Shown here in pieces: positions 63,225-64,000 of a stretch of DNA of 64,000 bases. The DNA is from Clonostachys chloroleuca (lineage: Eukaryota; Ascomycota; Sordariomycetes; Hypocreales; Bionectriaceae), in assembly GCA_037952775.1 (NCBI GenBank), contig JBANAY010000003.1, forward strand, positions 8,370,001 through 8,434,000, read 5' to 3'. Position 1 is the first letter of the stretch; every line of letters begins with the position of its first letter. A model generated the notes under the pieces. It had not been told where the DNA came from, searched no databases, and was given only the letters and a program-made list of their open reading frames with translations. The translations under genes were made by a program, and so were the position numbers.

Positions 63225-64000
63225 TCACCTGCTTGTATCATCCCCTTCTTGTGTTATAGGTGGCGGGATATCCATAAGGGCTACCTCCTCATTGCTCGGG
63301 TCGGATCGACCACTTCCACTCACTTCGTCCGTACCATGTACTAGTTCCCATTTGCCCTCGTCCGTTACGGATAAGGTGGCAAACATACTCTTTGCCCTCT
63401 TCTCAAGTTCCGATAGCTCACGTTCGCTCCCTTGACCTTGAGATTCTACATTGAAATACAGGGCAGGGAATATGGAGCTCTTCCAAAGAGGTTCGCGACC
63501 ACGTCGAACGACGCACCGAGTTACAGCATGAGCAAAGAATCCAATCGTCATAAGAAGAAGTAACGCAGGACCAAGAAGCCACCGCCATTGAAACTTTGTA
63601 CAGATTGTAGTGTAGTGTACATCGCCTCTGATGTAACCGCCGTGTCGATCAGGGCTCTGACTGCTGACCCGGAAATCCCTCTTTGCTTCCTTACACGCAT
63701 GTGGTCGCTAATTGCACTAGCAATTCTGCTCATAGTCTCGGAAATCGTAGAAAATGACGCTAGGGCGCCGTTAAACAGGCTATAAAGATTCCACGGCCGG
63801 CATTTAAGAAGGTCGACCCGAAGTGACAAACTAGGAGGACTTTCTGGGACATCCGGTAGGTAGAGGCAATATCCCTCTATCATCTCCAATGAGGCTTTGA
63901 TGACTCTCCTTCCCCAGTCGCTTGCGGTTGCGGTGCAATTTGCGCACCAAGGAATATCCACCGTTTCGGTTCCTCGTCCACGCAACTCAACCTGAACTGA
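63225..64000 (-). CDS. Fungal DUF3176-like membrane protein, C-terminal part (5' end outside window)
   Basis: The minus-strand frame is open to base 64000, with Cys-containing extracellular-type sequence (I-P-W-C-A-N-C-T-A-T), down to S-D-H-M at 63698. A probable 71-base intron (63626-63696, GTGTAA donor, AGAG acceptor; exact ends uncertain) leads to D-V-H-Y-T-T-I-C-T-K-F-Q-W-R-W-L-L, a membrane helix (about 20 residues from W-L-L-G-P-A), a basic stop, then the WKSS block followed by a cytoplasmic tail ending at TGA 63225. The C-x-K-x-x-W-x-W-L ... membrane helix ... WKSS pattern is characteristic of the large fungal DUF3176-type family. Function unknown for the family as a whole. Confidence 0.6.

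Overview
The window is nuclear DNA from a filamentous ascomycete, most likely a Sordariomycete. Supporting features are short introns (about 45-100 bases) with GTATGT/GTAAGT-type donors and CTAAC/CTGAC branch sites, genes on both strands spaced by kilobases, and a set of recognisable Pezizomycotina families (Msb2 mucin sensor, Tos4-like FHA protein, DUF3176-like membrane protein, fungal HNH protein). There is no operon, CRISPR array, secondary-metabolite cluster or intact transposon, and I found no complete tRNA or rRNA gene.

Layout. 0-18.4 kb: listerin (3' end outside the window), a mitochondrial-type protein built of about 21 tandem Y-x-D-L modules, a 76-residue conserved protein, a Tos4-like FHA protein, the ribosome-biogenesis factor Cic1/Utp30, and palmitoyl-protein thioesterase. 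19-30 kb: valyl-tRNA synthetase, a possible 38-residue secreted peptide gene, an HNH-nuclease-like protein with an acidic tail, and the CTDK-I cyclin Ctk2. 30.8-33.7 kb: the mucin sensor Msb2. 33.7-40.5 kb: almost gene-free. 40.5-51.5 kb: a membrane-anchored short-chain dehydrogenase, the ER thiol oxidase Erv2, the catalytic proteasome subunit beta-1 (Pre3), and a Pho80/Pcl7-class cyclin behind a 4 kb leader or intergenic stretch. 52.4-57.0 kb: an island of decayed genes, purine microsatellites and a pair of tRNA-like repeats. 57.5-64 kb: quinolinate phosphoribosyltransferase, a Sec14-like lipid-binding protein, a HAD phosphatase of the MDP-1 type, and the 3' part of a DUF3176-like membrane protein.

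The intact genes are mostly independent housekeeping genes: protein quality control (listerin, Pre3, Erv2), translation (valyl-tRNA synthetase, Cic1), transcription and cell-cycle control (Ctk2, Tos4-like, Pho80-like cyclin), NAD synthesis (QPRT), signalling (Msb2) and lipid biology (PPT1, Sec14-like). Their adjacency does not suggest a pathway.

The main oddities are these. Four otherwise normal genes carry single-base length errors, all at runs of C or G; this looks like a sequencing or assembly artefact but should be settled. The decayed island holds coding remnants broken mostly by C-to-T/G-to-A type changes. A repeat-rich mitochondrial-type protein and a tiny secreted peptide gene are the best candidates for undescribed biology.
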